Below the pieces are notes generated by a model. That model was not told where the DNA came from. It ran no database searches and was given only the letters and a program-made list of their open reading frames with translations. Made by a program: the position numbers and the translations under genes. This document shows, in pieces, positions 16,317 through 25,111 of a DNA stretch of 44,626 nucleotides (position 1 is the first letter of the stretch; each line of letters starts with the position of its first letter). This stretch comes from Pseudomonadota bacterium (lineage in GTDB: Bacteria; Pseudomonadota; Gammaproteobacteria; Steroidobacterales; Steroidobacteraceae): assembly GCA_021838635.1 (NCBI GenBank), contig JAKCDC010000021.1, positions 1-44,626 of the forward strand, read 5' to 3'.

Positions 16317-19300
16317 ATGAACGCCGTACCCGCGCCCGAGGCACATCCTCGGGACCGAAACGATCTGCACCGTCTGCGCGAGCAGCTGCGCGCCGCCACG
16401 CTGCGCCCGGAGGCGCCCGCCGTGGAAGCGCTGCGCGCCGAGCTGCTCACCGTGGCCGAGCCGCTCGGTGCGGCGCGCGAGCACGCGATGCGCTGGGTGG
16501 GCGCCGCCCGCACTCAGGCGCGCGCCGGCTCGCTGGTCGAGTCCCTGCTCGGCCAGTTCGCCCTCGACAGCGCCGAGGGCAAGGCGCTGATGAGTCTCGC
16601 CGAGGCATTGCTGCGCACCCCGGACGCGTTGAGCGCTGATCGTCTCATCGCCGAGCGCCTCGCGGCGCTGCGCACCGGGAGCACGGAGGCGAACCTCAAG
16701 GTGCGCCTGGGCCTGGCGCTGCTGCGCACCGCCGGGCGAGTGCTGCCCGATGCGCACGCGCTGCTCACCGCAAGCCCCGCGCCCCGCCATGTGCTCGCGC
16801 CCACGACCCGGCGGGTCATGCGGCGCGCGATGCGCTTGATGGGCCATGCGTTCATCCTCGGGGAGTCCATTGAGGCGGCGCTCGCGCGCGGCACGCAGCA
16901 CCCCGAGCTCGCGCTGTGCTCCTTCGACATGCTCGGCGAGGGCGCCCGAACCGACGCGGATGCGCAGCGGTACTGTCAGGCCTACCAGGAGGCCATCGAG
17001 GCGCTCGGCCGTCAGCCGCCCGCGGCCGTGCACGCCCGCTCGGGGATCTCGGTGAAGCTCTCGGCGCTTGAACCGCGCTACCAGCTGACGCAGCGGCCCC
17101 GCGTGCTGGGGCGGCTGGTGCCGCGGGCCATGGCGTTGGCGCGCGCGGCCTGCCGCGCCGGTATCGGCCTGACGCTCGATGCCGAGGAGGCCGATCGGCT
17201 CGATCTGTCGCTCGATGTCATCGAAGCGCTGGCCCGCGACCCCGAGACCCGGCACTGGGAGGGTCTTGGCCTTGCCGTGCAGGCGTATGGACGGCGGGCG
17301 CCGTGGGTCATCGACTGGGTTGCGGCGCTGGCGCGCGCCAGCGGCCGGCGCATGAGCATGCGGCTGGTCAAGGGTGCCTACTGGGACGCGGAGATCAAAC
17401 GCGCCCAGGAGCGGGGCCTCGCGAGCTTTCCGGTCTATACCGCCAAGTCCTGCACCGACGCCAGCTATCTGGTGTGCGTGCGGCGGCTGTTCGCCGCACA
17501 GGATGTCATCTACCCGCAGTTCGCCACGCACAACGCGCTCACCGTCGCGGCCGTCGCGGCGCTCGCCCCGCCCGGGGCGCGCTACGAGTACCAGCGTCTG
17601 CACGGCATGGGGCAGGCGCTGTACGCGGTGGTGCGTGCCGAGCGGCCGCAGCTCCCCCCGGTGCGCGTCTACGCCCCGGTCGGCACACACCAGGAGCTGC
17701 TGCCGTACCTGGTGCGCCGCCTGCTGGAGAACGGTGCCAACACCTCCTTCGTCCATTACTTCCTCAACAAACGCATTCCCGTGGAGCACGTCGTGGGACA
17801 GATCCTTCCCGAAGCCACTCAGCGTCCCTCCGGCGTGCGCGAGCCGCCGCACCTGTACGGCTCGCGCGCCAATTCCCGCGGGGCGGACCTCGGCAACCCG
17901 GCGGAGCTCGCCGCGCTGCAGACGGCGCTGAAGAGCGAGCAGGGGCGGCGCTACGCGGGCGGACCGATCCTCGCGGCCGAGGCGCTCGCGCCATGCGAGA
18001 CCCCGGTGCGCTCGCCGATCGACGGTGCGGTCGTCGGCCTCAGCCGTGATGCCACCGAGACGGAAATCATCGCCGCCATGGAGGCCGCGGCAAAGGTCCA
18101 GCGGGCCTGGAACGACACGCCCGCTGAGGAGCGCGCTGCCTGCCTGGAACGCGCGGCGGATCTGCTGGAGCAGCGGCGCGCAACGTTCCTGCATCTGCTG
18201 GTGCGCGAGGCGGGCAAGACGCTGCCCGATGCGCTGGCCGAGATCCGCGAGGCGGCCGACTTCTGCCGCTACTACGCCGCCGAGGGCCGCAAGCTCTTCG
18301 GCGCCGCGCAGCGGCTGCCCGGTCCGGTCGGGGAGCGCAATGAGCTGTGGATGCAGGGGCGCGGCGTGTTCGCCTGCATCAGCCCGTGGAATTTCCCACT
18401 CGCAATCTTCACCGGTCAGGTGGTCGCGGCGCTCATGGCCGGCAACACTGTGCTCGCCAAACCCGCGCCCAACACCCCGCTGATCGCCCACGCCATGGTG
18501 AGCCTGCTGCACGAGGCGCGCGTGCCGCGCGCCGTGGTGCAGCTCGTCACCGCCGACGGCCCGCCATTCAGCCGCGCCGCACTGACGCACCCGGCGCTCG
18601 CCGGCGTCGCCTTTACCGGCTCGACCGCCACGGCGGCCACCCTCAACCGCACGCTCGCGGCGCGCGATGGGGCGATCGTACCGCTCATCGCCGAGACCGG
18701 CGGCGTCAACGCGATGATCGTCGATGCCACGGCGCTGCCGGAACAAGTGGTCGATGACGTCATCACCTCAGCCTTCACCAGCGCCGGCCAGCGTTGCTCG
18801 GCGCTGCGCATGCTCTACCTGCAGGAGGAACTCGCCGAGCGCACGATCGAGATGTTGATCGGCGCGATGCGCTGCCTCACGATCGGCGACCCGGCGGATC
18901 CGGCCACCGACGTAGGCCCGGTGATCAACGCCGAGGCCCGCGCGCGGCTCGAGCGGCACGCCGAGCGCATGCGCCACGAGGCGAAGCTGCTGCATGCCTG
19001 CTCGATCGAACAGTGCCCGACCGCCGGACAGTTCTTCGCTCCGCACCTGTTCGAGCTGACGCGTCTCGATCAATTGAAGACCGAGGAGTTCGGCCCGATC
19101 CTGCATGTCGCACGCTACCGCGCCGAAGAACTCCCGCAGGTCCTCGCGGCCGTGCGTGCCACCGGCTTTGGCCTGACGCTCGGGGTGCACAGCCGGCTCG
19201 AGACACTGGCCGAGCACGTGTTCCGCTCGCTGCCGGCCGGCAACACCTACGTCAACCGCAACATGATCGGCGCGGTGGTCGGCGTGCAGCCCTTCGGCGG

Positions 19301-19424
19301 CCAGGGGCTCTCGGGCACCGGCCCGAAGGCCGGCGGTCCGCACTACCTGCAGCGCTTTGCCACCGAGCGCACCCTGACAATCAACACCGCGGCGATCGGC
19401 GGAGCGGTCGAGCTGCTCGCCTGA
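16317..19424 (+). CDS. putA: bifunctional proline dehydrogenase / glutamate-gamma-semialdehyde dehydrogenase PutA
   Basis: Oxidises proline to glutamate: the FAD-dependent proline dehydrogenase barrel (about 150-480, with RLVKGAYWD at 349-357 and YEYQRLHGMG) passes pyrroline-5-carboxylate to the aldehyde dehydrogenase half (about 510-990; general base Glu793 in IAETGG, nucleophile Cys827 in SAGQRCSALR). At 1035 residues this is a short PutA: the N-terminus does not show the ribbon-helix-helix repressor domain of enteric PutA and there is no extra C-terminal domain. It therefore cannot repress its own gene in the E. coli manner, which fits a separate divergent Lrp-type regulator. Ends one nt from the convergent next gene. 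Confidence 0.97.
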   Translation: MNAVPAPEAHPRDRNDLHRLREQLRAATLRPEAPAVEALRAELLTVAEPLGAAREHAMRWVGAARTQARAGSLVESLLGQFALDSAEGKALMSLAEALLRTPDALSADRLIAERLAALRTGSTEANLKVRLGLALLRTAGRVLPDAHALLTASPAPRHVLAPTTRRVMRRAMRLMGHAFILGESIEAALARGTQHPELALCSFDMLGEGARTDADAQRYCQAYQEAIEALGRQPPAAVHARSGISVKLSALEPRYQLTQRPRVLGRLVPRAMALARAACRAGIGLTLDAEEADRLDLSLDVIEALARDPETRHWEGLGLAVQAYGRRAPWVIDWVAALARASGRRMSMRLVKGAYWDAEIKRAQERGLASFPVYTAKSCTDASYLVCVRRLFAAQDVIYPQFATHNALTVAAVAALAPPGARYEYQRLHGMGQALYAVVRAERPQLPPVRVYAPVGTHQELLPYLVRRLLENGANTSFVHYFLNKRIPVEHVVGQILPEATQRPSGVREPPHLYGSRANSRGADLGNPAELAALQTALKSEQGRRYAGGPILAAEALAPCETPVRSPIDGAVVGLSRDATETEIIAAMEAAAKVQRAWNDTPAEERAACLERAADLLEQRRATFLHLLVREAGKTLPDALAEIREAADFCRYYAAEGRKLFGAAQRLPGPVGERNELWMQGRGVFACISPWNFPLAIFTGQVVAALMAGNTVLAKPAPNTPLIAHAMVSLLHEARVPRAVVQLVTADGPPFSRAALTHPALAGVAFTGSTATAATLNRTLAARDGAIVPLIAETGGVNAMIVDATALPEQVVDDVITSAFTSAGQRCSALRMLYLQEELAERTIEMLIGAMRCLTIGDPADPATDVGPVINAEARARLERHAERMRHEAKLLHACSIEQCPTAGQFFAPHLFELTRLDQLKTEEFGPILHVARYRAEELPQVLAAVRATGFGLTLGVHSRLETLAEHVFRSLPAGNTYVNRNMIGAVVGVQPFGGQGLSGTGPKAGGPHYLQRFATERTLTINTAAIGGAVELLA

Positions 19425-19425
19425 C

Positions 19426-21513
19426 TTAACTGCGCAGCGCCTCGGCGAGCGCCGCGAGCGTCTCGATCGGCTCGCCGCAGATGCTGCCGCGGCAAAGGTA
19501 GGCCGTGGCAGCCCCGCGCGCCGGCTTGGCGGCGATCGCCGGCGGCAGGTCCTCGGCATCGGCCGCCGCGGCGAGCACCAGGCGCCGCGGCGCGTACAGC
19601 CGGGACAGCTCGCGCTGCCAGGCGCGCAGCGTATCCGGCTCGCCGCGCAGGATCACGATTTCAGGCGGATCGAGCAGCTCCTCAAGCGCATTGAGCAGCG
19701 TGGCATGCGACTGCGGGTGCTGTGTCAGGGGCGCCCAGCCGGCCCGCACGATGGCCTCGGCCGCCTGCAGGTAGCGCGACTCGCCCAGCAGATACCCCAA
19801 CCGCAGCAGCACCCGGGCCGCCACTGCGTTGCCCGCCGGCAGCGCCTCGTCGGCGAACGTGCGCAGGCGGTGCAACAGCGGCTCGTGATCGTCGGAGGTG
19901 AAGTAGAACCCGCCCTCGCCGGCAGCAAAATGCCTCAGCACGACGTCCATCAGCTCGCACGCGAAGCGCAGCTCCGACGGACGCAACCGCAGCTGCTGCA
20001 GCTCGAGCACCCCATCGGCGAGGAACACGTAGTCGTCGAGGTAGGCATTGAGTCGCGCCCCGCCGGCGCTGTCGGTGGCCGCGAGCCGCCCGTCGCGCCA
20101 GAGCGTGCGTTGCGCGAACGAGAGCGCGCGGCTCGCCGATGCCTCCAGGCTTTCGCACTGAAGCGCGTGCGCGGCTCGCGCCAGACCGGCGATGGCCAGC
20201 CCGTTCCAGGCGGTGAGGATCTTCTCGTCACGCGCCGGCCGTACACGCCGCTCGCGCACCGCGAGCAGCTTTGCGCGGGCGCTCTCGAGCCGCGCGGCGA
20301 ACGGCGCGATCTGCAGTCCGAGCTCGGCGGCGAGCGGCCCGGCGGCGCGCGCCACGTACAGATGCCAGCGCCCCTCGAAGTTCGGCCGCTGATCAAGCCC
20401 GTAGTACGGGGCAAATGCGGCGTATTCGTCGGCCTCGAGCGTCGCGCGCACCTCCTCGCGGTCCCAGACGTAGTAACTGCCTTCGTGTCCGTCCGAATCG
20501 GCATCGAGACTGGCGTAAAAGCCGCCTTCGGCCGACTGCATCTCCCGGCGCATCCACTCCCCGGTGTCGCGCGCCACCGCGGCATACAACTCATCACCGC
20601 TAGCGCGGTACGCGTCGGCGTACACCCCGAGCAGCCAAGCGTTGTCATAGAGCATCTTCTCGAAGTGCGGAATGCCCCAGCGCTCATCGACCGAATAGCG
20701 GCAAAAGCCGCCGCCGAGCGCATCGTGGATCCCGCCCTCGGCCATGCGCGTGAGCGTCAGCCCCGCCATGTACAGCGCCTTGAGGTCCGGCGGTTCGTGC
20801 TGCGCGCTGGCGCGCCAGTGGCGCAGCAGCCGCTCAATCGAGCTGGGATGGGGAAACTTCGGCGCACCGCCGAAACCGCCCCAGCGCGCATCGAAGCTGC
20901 GCTCAAGTCCCGCGCGCGCCGCCTCGAGCGGCTCGGCGCCAAGGACCAGATCCGCCTGCGCGGCCGGCGGATCGATGCTCGCGAAGGCCGCCGCGAGCGC
21001 CTCGCGCTGCCCGTCGAGCGTCTCGCGGTGCGCCGCGTAGTACTCGGCGACGCGCCGCAGCAGATCCGGGAAGCCCGGCAGTCCGTGCCGCGGCTCGGGC
21101 GGAAAATACGTGCCGCCGAAAAACGGCAACCGCTCGGCGGTCAGAAACATCGTCAGCGGCCAACCGCCCGGTCCGTGCGTGAGCATCTGCTGTGCGATCT
21201 GGTAGATCCGATCGACGTCGGGCCGCTCCTCGCGGTCGACCTTGATGTTCACGAACTGCTCGTTCAGCAGCGCAGCGGTCGCCTCGTCCTCGAAGCTCTC
21301 CGCGGCCAGCACGTGGCACCAGTGACAGGCCGCATAGCCGATGCTCAGGTGCACCGGGCGATTCAGTTCCCGGGCGCGCCGGAAGGCCTCATCGTCCCAC
21401 GGATACCAGTCGACCGGGTTGTGCGCGTGCTGGCGCAGGTACGGGCTCGCTGCGGCGATCAGGCGATTGGTGTAGCGCGGCGTACCGTGCGCGGTCAGGT
21501 GTCGGCTGTCCAT
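19426..21513 (-). CDS. thioredoxin-domain protein, DUF255/YyaL family
   Basis: Cytosolic protein of 695 residues with an N-terminal DUF255 thioredoxin-like domain, [21 protein letters not shown] followed by CHWCH (cysteines 63 and 66), and a C-terminal alpha/alpha toroid related to N-acylglucosamine epimerases and glycosidases ([37 protein letters not shown]). This is the family of B. subtilis YyaL and mammalian SPATA20; the reaction is unknown. Full length. ATG with GGGAG 5 nt upstream. Stands alone on the minus strand between putA and the rRNA methyltransferase. Confidence 0.9.
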   Translation of the reverse strand: MDSRHLTAHGTPRYTNRLIAAASPYLRQHAHNPVDWYPWDDEAFRRARELNRPVHLSIGYAACHWCHVLAAESFEDEATAALLNEQFVNIKVDREERPDVDRIYQIAQQMLTHGPGGWPLTMFLTAERLPFFGGTYFPPEPRHGLPGFPDLLRRVAEYYAAHRETLDGQREALAAAFASIDPPAAQADLVLGAEPLEAARAGLERSFDARWGGFGGAPKFPHPSSIERLLRHWRASAQHEPPDLKALYMAGLTLTRMAEGGIHDALGGGFCRYSVDERWGIPHFEKMLYDNAWLLGVYADAYRASGDELYAAVARDTGEWMRREMQSAEGGFYASLDADSDGHEGSYYVWDREEVRATLEADEYAAFAPYYGLDQRPNFEGRWHLYVARAAGPLAAELGLQIAPFAARLESARAKLLAVRERRVRPARDEKILTAWNGLAIAGLARAAHALQCESLEASASRALSFAQRTLWRDGRLAATDSAGGARLNAYLDDYVFLADGVLELQQLRLRPSELRFACELMDVVLRHFAAGEGGFYFTSDDHEPLLHRLRTFADEALPAGNAVAARVLLRLGYLLGESRYLQAAEAIVRAGWAPLTQHPQSHATLLNALEELLDPPEIVILRGEPDTLRAWQRELSRLYAPRRLVLAAAADAEDLPPAIAAKPARGAATAYLCRGSICGEPIETLAALAEALRS

Positions 21514-21586
21514 GAGGCTCCCGCGGGCACACCCGGCGGACCAGTGAGGGGGGCGCCAGCATAACGCGCGGCGCGGCGCGAGCGCC

Positions 21587-21594
21587 TGTATACT
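21587..21594. promoter_or_regulatory. overlapping divergent -10 boxes (DUF255 gene / rlmI)
   Basis: TGTATACT contains TATACT on the plus strand (21589-21594, towards rlmI) and TATACA on the minus strand (21592-21587, towards the DUF255 gene). Expected leaders are about 25 nt and 70 nt. -35 sequences are poor on both strands. Confidence 0.4.
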
Positions 21595-21626
21595 GCCGCC
21601 CCCTTTTTCACCACCCCGGCCCTCCC

Positions 21627-22850
21627 TTGAGCGACACCCTCGCCGATCCGCTCCATGCCCCGCCTGCCACGCTGCGCCTGAAGCGCGGGGAGGAGCGGCG
21701 CATCGTGGCCGGACACCCGTGGGTGTTCAGCAACGAGGTCGCCGACGAGACCCCGCTGCGCGCCTTCAGCCCCGGAGCGCATGCCCGGATCGAATCGCAC
21801 CGCGGGCAGTTCCTGGGCCACGCCTACGTCAATCCGCACGCGCTCATTTGCGCGCGGATCATGAGCCGCGACCCGGGCCACCCGATCGACGGTGCGCTCA
21901 TCGAGGCGCGCCTGCGCAGTGCGCTGCGGCTGCGCGAGCGGCTGCACCGCGAACCGTACTATCGGCTCGTGTTCGGCGAAGCCGACGGTCTGCCGGGGTT
22001 GGTTCTCGAGCGCTTCGGGGACGTGCTGGTCGGCCAGATCGCCACGGTCGGGATGGAGGCGCTGCGCGGTACGCTCGAGGCGGTGGTGCGCGAACAGCTC
22101 GCCCCGGCGGGCCTGTTCTGGAAGAACGACTCCGGCGCGCGAGCGCTCGAGGCGCTGGCGCGCACGGCCGAGACCGCCTTCGGCACGGTACCCGAGCCGC
22201 TGACGGTGCGCGAGGCGGGACTGAATTTCAGCGCGCCGCTCGCCGCCGGACAGAAGACCGGCTGGTTCTACGACCAGTGTGCCAACCGCGCTCGGCTTGC
22301 CCGCTACCTGGTCCCCGGAGCAAGGGTGCTCGATGTGTGCGGCTACGTCGGTGCATGGAGCGTGACGGCGCTGGCCGCGGGCGCCTCGGAGGCACTGTGC
22401 GTCGATGCCTCGGAGCATGCGCTGCAGTTCGTCGAGCGCAATGCCCAGGCCAATGGCGTGAGCGTGCAGACGCTGCGCGCTGACGCCTTCGATGCGCTCA
22501 CGGCGTTACAAGAGCGCGGCGAGCGCTTCGACGTCGTGGTGCTCGATCCGCCGGCCTTCATCAAGCGCAAAAAGGATCTGCCGCGCGGTCAGGCCGCCTA
22601 CCGCAAGCTCAATCAGCTCGCCCTCGGCGTGCTCGCCGAGGACGGCCTGCTGGTCTCGTGCTCCTGCTCGTACCACCTGACGGAAGCGGCGCTGCTGGAA
22701 GCCGTGCAGGCCGCCTCGCGCCATACCGGGCGCGAGGCGCAGATTCTCGAGGTGGGCGGCCAGTCGGCGGACCACCCGATTCACCCCGGGATCCCCGAGA
22801 CGCGCTACCTCAAGGCGTTCTTCTGCCGCATCGACGGCCAGGTCGGCTAA
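21627..22850 (+). CDS. rlmI: class I SAM-dependent 23S rRNA (cytosine-5) methyltransferase, RlmI-like
   Basis: Has the N-terminal PUA domain ([21 protein letters not shown], about 18-38), the linker motif [10 protein letters not shown] (208-217), the SAM site [11 protein letters not shown] (234-244) and the catalytic region LDPPAF (306-311) plus SCSCSYH with cysteines 345 and 347. This is the RlmI family that methylates C1962 of 23S rRNA in E. coli. 407 residues from a TTG; no ATG or GTG lies before the conserved core, so a TTG start is likely. Its stop codon TAA is part of the TAAACT box preceding lgt. Confidence 0.9.
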   Translation: MSDTLADPLHAPPATLRLKRGEERRIVAGHPWVFSNEVADETPLRAFSPGAHARIESHRGQFLGHAYVNPHALICARIMSRDPGHPIDGALIEARLRSALRLRERLHREPYYRLVFGEADGLPGLVLERFGDVLVGQIATVGMEALRGTLEAVVREQLAPAGLFWKNDSGARALEALARTAETAFGTVPEPLTVREAGLNFSAPLAAGQKTGWFYDQCANRARLARYLVPGARVLDVCGYVGAWSVTALAAGASEALCVDASEHALQFVERNAQANGVSVQTLRADAFDALTALQERGERFDVVVLDPPAFIKRKKDLPRGQAAYRKLNQLALGVLAEDGLLVSCSCSYHLTEAALLEAVQAASRHTGREAQILEVGGQSADHPIHPGIPETRYLKAFFCRIDGQVG

Positions 22851-22861
22851 ACTTCACCGCC

Positions 22862-23671
22862 ATGATCAAGTACCCCGACATCAATCCCATCGCGTTCCGG
22901 CTCGGCCCGCTGAAGGTCCACTGGTACGGCATTATGTATTTACTCGGCTTCGCCGGCGCGTGGGGCATGGCCCGCTATCGCGCCTCGCGGGCCGAGTCGA
23001 CCTGGAAGGCCGTCGACGTCGATGACCTGATTTTCTACTGCATGCTCGGGGTCATCCTCGGCGGGCGCATCGGCTACGTGCTCTTCTACGGCATGACCTT
23101 CTGGACCGCGCACAACCCGTGGTACCCGATCGAGGTGTGGGACGGGGGCATGTCCTTCCATGGCGGACTGCTAGGAGTCATCTTCGCCATGACGATCTTC
23201 GCGATGCGCCGCAAGCGCAACGCCGCCGATGTGTTCGATTTCACCGCGCCGCTGCCGCCGCTTGGCCTGTTCTTCGGGCGGATCGGCAACTTCATCAACG
23301 GCGAACTGTGGGGCAAGCCGACGACGTTGCCGTGGGGATTTCTCTACCACGGCCAGGTGCTGCAGCCCTCGCAGCTGTACGAGGCGTTCTTCGAAGGCAT
23401 CGTACTGTTGACGGTGATGTGGACCTTCACCACCAAGCCCAAACCGCGTCTGGCGGCCTCGGGGTTGTTCCTGCTGCTGTACGGTTTGTTCCGCTTTCTC
23501 GTGGAGTTCGTGCGCCTGCCGGACCCTCAGCTCGGCTACCTCGCCTGGGGCTGGGTGACCATGGGCCAGGTGCTCTCCTTCCCCATGATCGTGATCGGCG
23601 CCGGTCTGATGATCTACGCCTATCAGGTGCGCAAGACCTCGGGCAACTATCTCCCCGCCGCCGCGCGCTGA
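22862..23671 (+). CDS. lgt: phosphatidylglycerol:prolipoprotein diacylglyceryl transferase Lgt
   Basis: Inner-membrane enzyme that attaches diacylglycerol to the lipobox cysteine of prolipoproteins, the first lipoprotein maturation step (its clients would include the GloVer lipoprotein at the left end). Seven hydrophobic segments in 269 residues; family residues H100 (GGMSFHGG), R140 and N143 and N146 in GRIGNFINGELWG are present. The ATG at 22862 is preceded by TAAACT ending 8 nt upstream and no ribosome site. thyA begins 7 nt later. Confidence 0.97.
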   Translation: MIKYPDINPIAFRLGPLKVHWYGIMYLLGFAGAWGMARYRASRAESTWKAVDVDDLIFYCMLGVILGGRIGYVLFYGMTFWTAHNPWYPIEVWDGGMSFHGGLLGVIFAMTIFAMRRKRNAADVFDFTAPLPPLGLFFGRIGNFINGELWGKPTTLPWGFLYHGQVLQPSQLYEAFFEGIVLLTVMWTFTTKPKPRLAASGLFLLLYGLFRFLVEFVRLPDPQLGYLAWGWVTMGQVLSFPMIVIGAGLMIYAYQVRKTSGNYLPAAAR

Positions 23672-23677
23672 ACCTCG

Positions 23678-24472
23678 ATGCGCCCGTACCTCGACCTGAT
23701 GCGCCGCATCCTCGAGCGCGGGGCGCCGAAGGCCGATCGGACTGGGACCGGGACGCTCTCGTGCTTCGGGGAGCAGCTGCGCTTTGACCTGGCGCAGGGG
23801 TTCCCGCTGGTCACCACCAAGCGCGTGCACGTGCGCTCGGTGATCTGCGAGCTGCTGTGGTTCCTGCGCGGGGACACCAACGTCCGTTGGCTGCGCGAGC
23901 AGGGCGTGAGCATCTGGGACGAATGGGCCGACGAGCACGGGGAACTCGGCCCGGTGTACGGCAAGCAGTGGCGCGCCTGGGCGGCGGCCAACGGGCACAC
24001 CGTCGATCAGATCAGCGCGGCGATCGAGCTGATCCGGCGCGACCCGGATTCGCGCCGGATCGTGGTGAGCGCCTGGAACGTCGCCGATCTGCCCCAGATG
24101 CGGCTGATGCCCTGTCACGCGCTGTTCCAGTTCTACGTCGCCGGCGGCCGGCTCTCCTGCCAGCTCTATCAGCGCAGCGCCGATGTGTTTCTCGGGGTGC
24201 CCTTCAACATCGCCAGCTACGCGCTGCTCACCCACATGGTCGCCGAACAGTGCGATCTGGCGCCCGGGGAGTTCATCTGGACCGGCGGGGACTGCCACCT
24301 GTACACCAATCACCTCGAGCAGGCGCGCCTGCAGCTTCAGCGCGAGCCGTTCCCGCTCCCGCGGCTGCGCATCGGGCGGCGGCCGCAGAGTCTGTTCGAC
24401 TATCGGCTCGAGGACTTCGAGTTCCTCAACTATCAATACCACCCGGCCATCGCAGCGCCGGTGGCCGTCTAG
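23678..24472 (+). CDS. thyA: thymidylate synthase ThyA
   Basis: Makes dTMP from dUMP using methylenetetrahydrofolate, which becomes dihydrofolate. 264 residues, the same length as the E. coli enzyme, with the nucleophile at Cys146 ([10 protein letters not shown]), DRTGTGT (20-26), [17 protein letters not shown] and the NYQYHP C-terminus. lgt-thyA adjacency is common in gammaproteobacteria; folA, which recycles the dihydrofolate, lies 2.6 kb downstream on the same strand. Confidence 0.98.
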   Translation: MRPYLDLMRRILERGAPKADRTGTGTLSCFGEQLRFDLAQGFPLVTTKRVHVRSVICELLWFLRGDTNVRWLREQGVSIWDEWADEHGELGPVYGKQWRAWAAANGHTVDQISAAIELIRRDPDSRRIVVSAWNVADLPQMRLMPCHALFQFYVAGGRLSCQLYQRSADVFLGVPFNIASYALLTHMVAEQCDLAPGEFIWTGGDCHLYTNHLEQARLQLQREPFPLPRLRIGRRPQSLFDYRLEDFEFLNYQYHPAIAAPVAV

Positions 24473-24483
24473 GGAGTCTCAGC

Positions 24484-25107
24484 ATGACCGGCAAAAGCGC
24501 CGCACGCGGCGCGCCTTATTTCAAAGTCCGCCGCTCGCGCGTGCACGGTCGCGGCGCGTTCGCGCTGCGCCGCATCCGCAAGGGCACCCGCGTGACCGAG
24601 TATCTTGGCGAGCACGTCTCGCACGAGGAAGCGGACCGCCGCTACGAAGACCGGGACGAGCGCGACAACCACACGTTCCTGTTCATCCTCGATGCGCGCA
24701 CAGTGATCGATGCCGGTGTCGGCGGCACCGACGCCCGCTACATGAACCACTGCTGCGATCCGAACTGCGAGGCGGTGATCGAGGGCAAACGCGTGTTCAT
24801 CGAGGCGATCCGCACCATCGAGCCGGGGGAAGAGCTCAACTACGACTACCAGCTCGGGCGCTCGGCGGATGATCCACCGGACGTCGATGAAATCTATGCC
24901 TGCCGCTGCGGCGCGCCGAACTGCCGTGGCACCATGCTCTGGCCGGCCAAGCGAAAGCCCTCCCGGGCCGCGCCGGCCGCGACACGCGCGCGCGGAAAGA
25001 CCAAACGCGTGCCGGCGAAGAAGAACACGCGCAGCACGGGCACCAGCAAGAAAACCCCGCGCCGCGCGGTGCGCAAGACCCAGCGTACTCGAGCCGCGGC
25101 GCGGTGA
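24484..25107 (+). CDS. SET-domain protein-lysine methyltransferase-like protein with basic tail
   Basis: 207 residues. The SET domain covers about 11-152: HGRGAFALRRI (21-31), the cofactor/active-site segment RYMNHCCDPNC (85-95, N88-H89), EELNYDYQ with the catalytic-type tyrosine near 122, and a post-SET cysteine set C140-x-C142-x4-C147 that with C95 could bind zinc. The last 50 residues are rich in Lys, Arg, Ala, Thr and Pro (KRKPSRAAP, KKNTRSTGTSKK), like histone-H1-type bacterial proteins, and suggest nucleic-acid binding. Such SET proteins methylate lysines; the bacterial target is unknown. ATG at 24484, 11 nt after thyA and 4 nt before kup. Confidence 0.87.
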   Translation: MTGKSAARGAPYFKVRRSRVHGRGAFALRRIRKGTRVTEYLGEHVSHEEADRRYEDRDERDNHTFLFILDARTVIDAGVGGTDARYMNHCCDPNCEAVIEGKRVFIEAIRTIEPGEELNYDYQLGRSADDPPDVDEIYACRCGAPNCRGTMLWPAKRKPSRAAPAATRARGKTKRVPAKKNTRSTGTSKKTPRRAVRKTQRTRAAAR

Positions 25108-25111
25108 TGCG

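Noticed and set aside
16167-18746. 859-codon open frame on the minus strand opposite putA
   Set aside because: It lies antisense to a gene with complete catalytic motifs, its predicted protein is Arg/Gly/Ala-rich with no domain, and long antisense frames are expected at this GC content.
19705-21564. 619-codon open frame on the plus strand opposite the DUF255 gene
   Set aside because: Antisense to a conserved gene and without family features.
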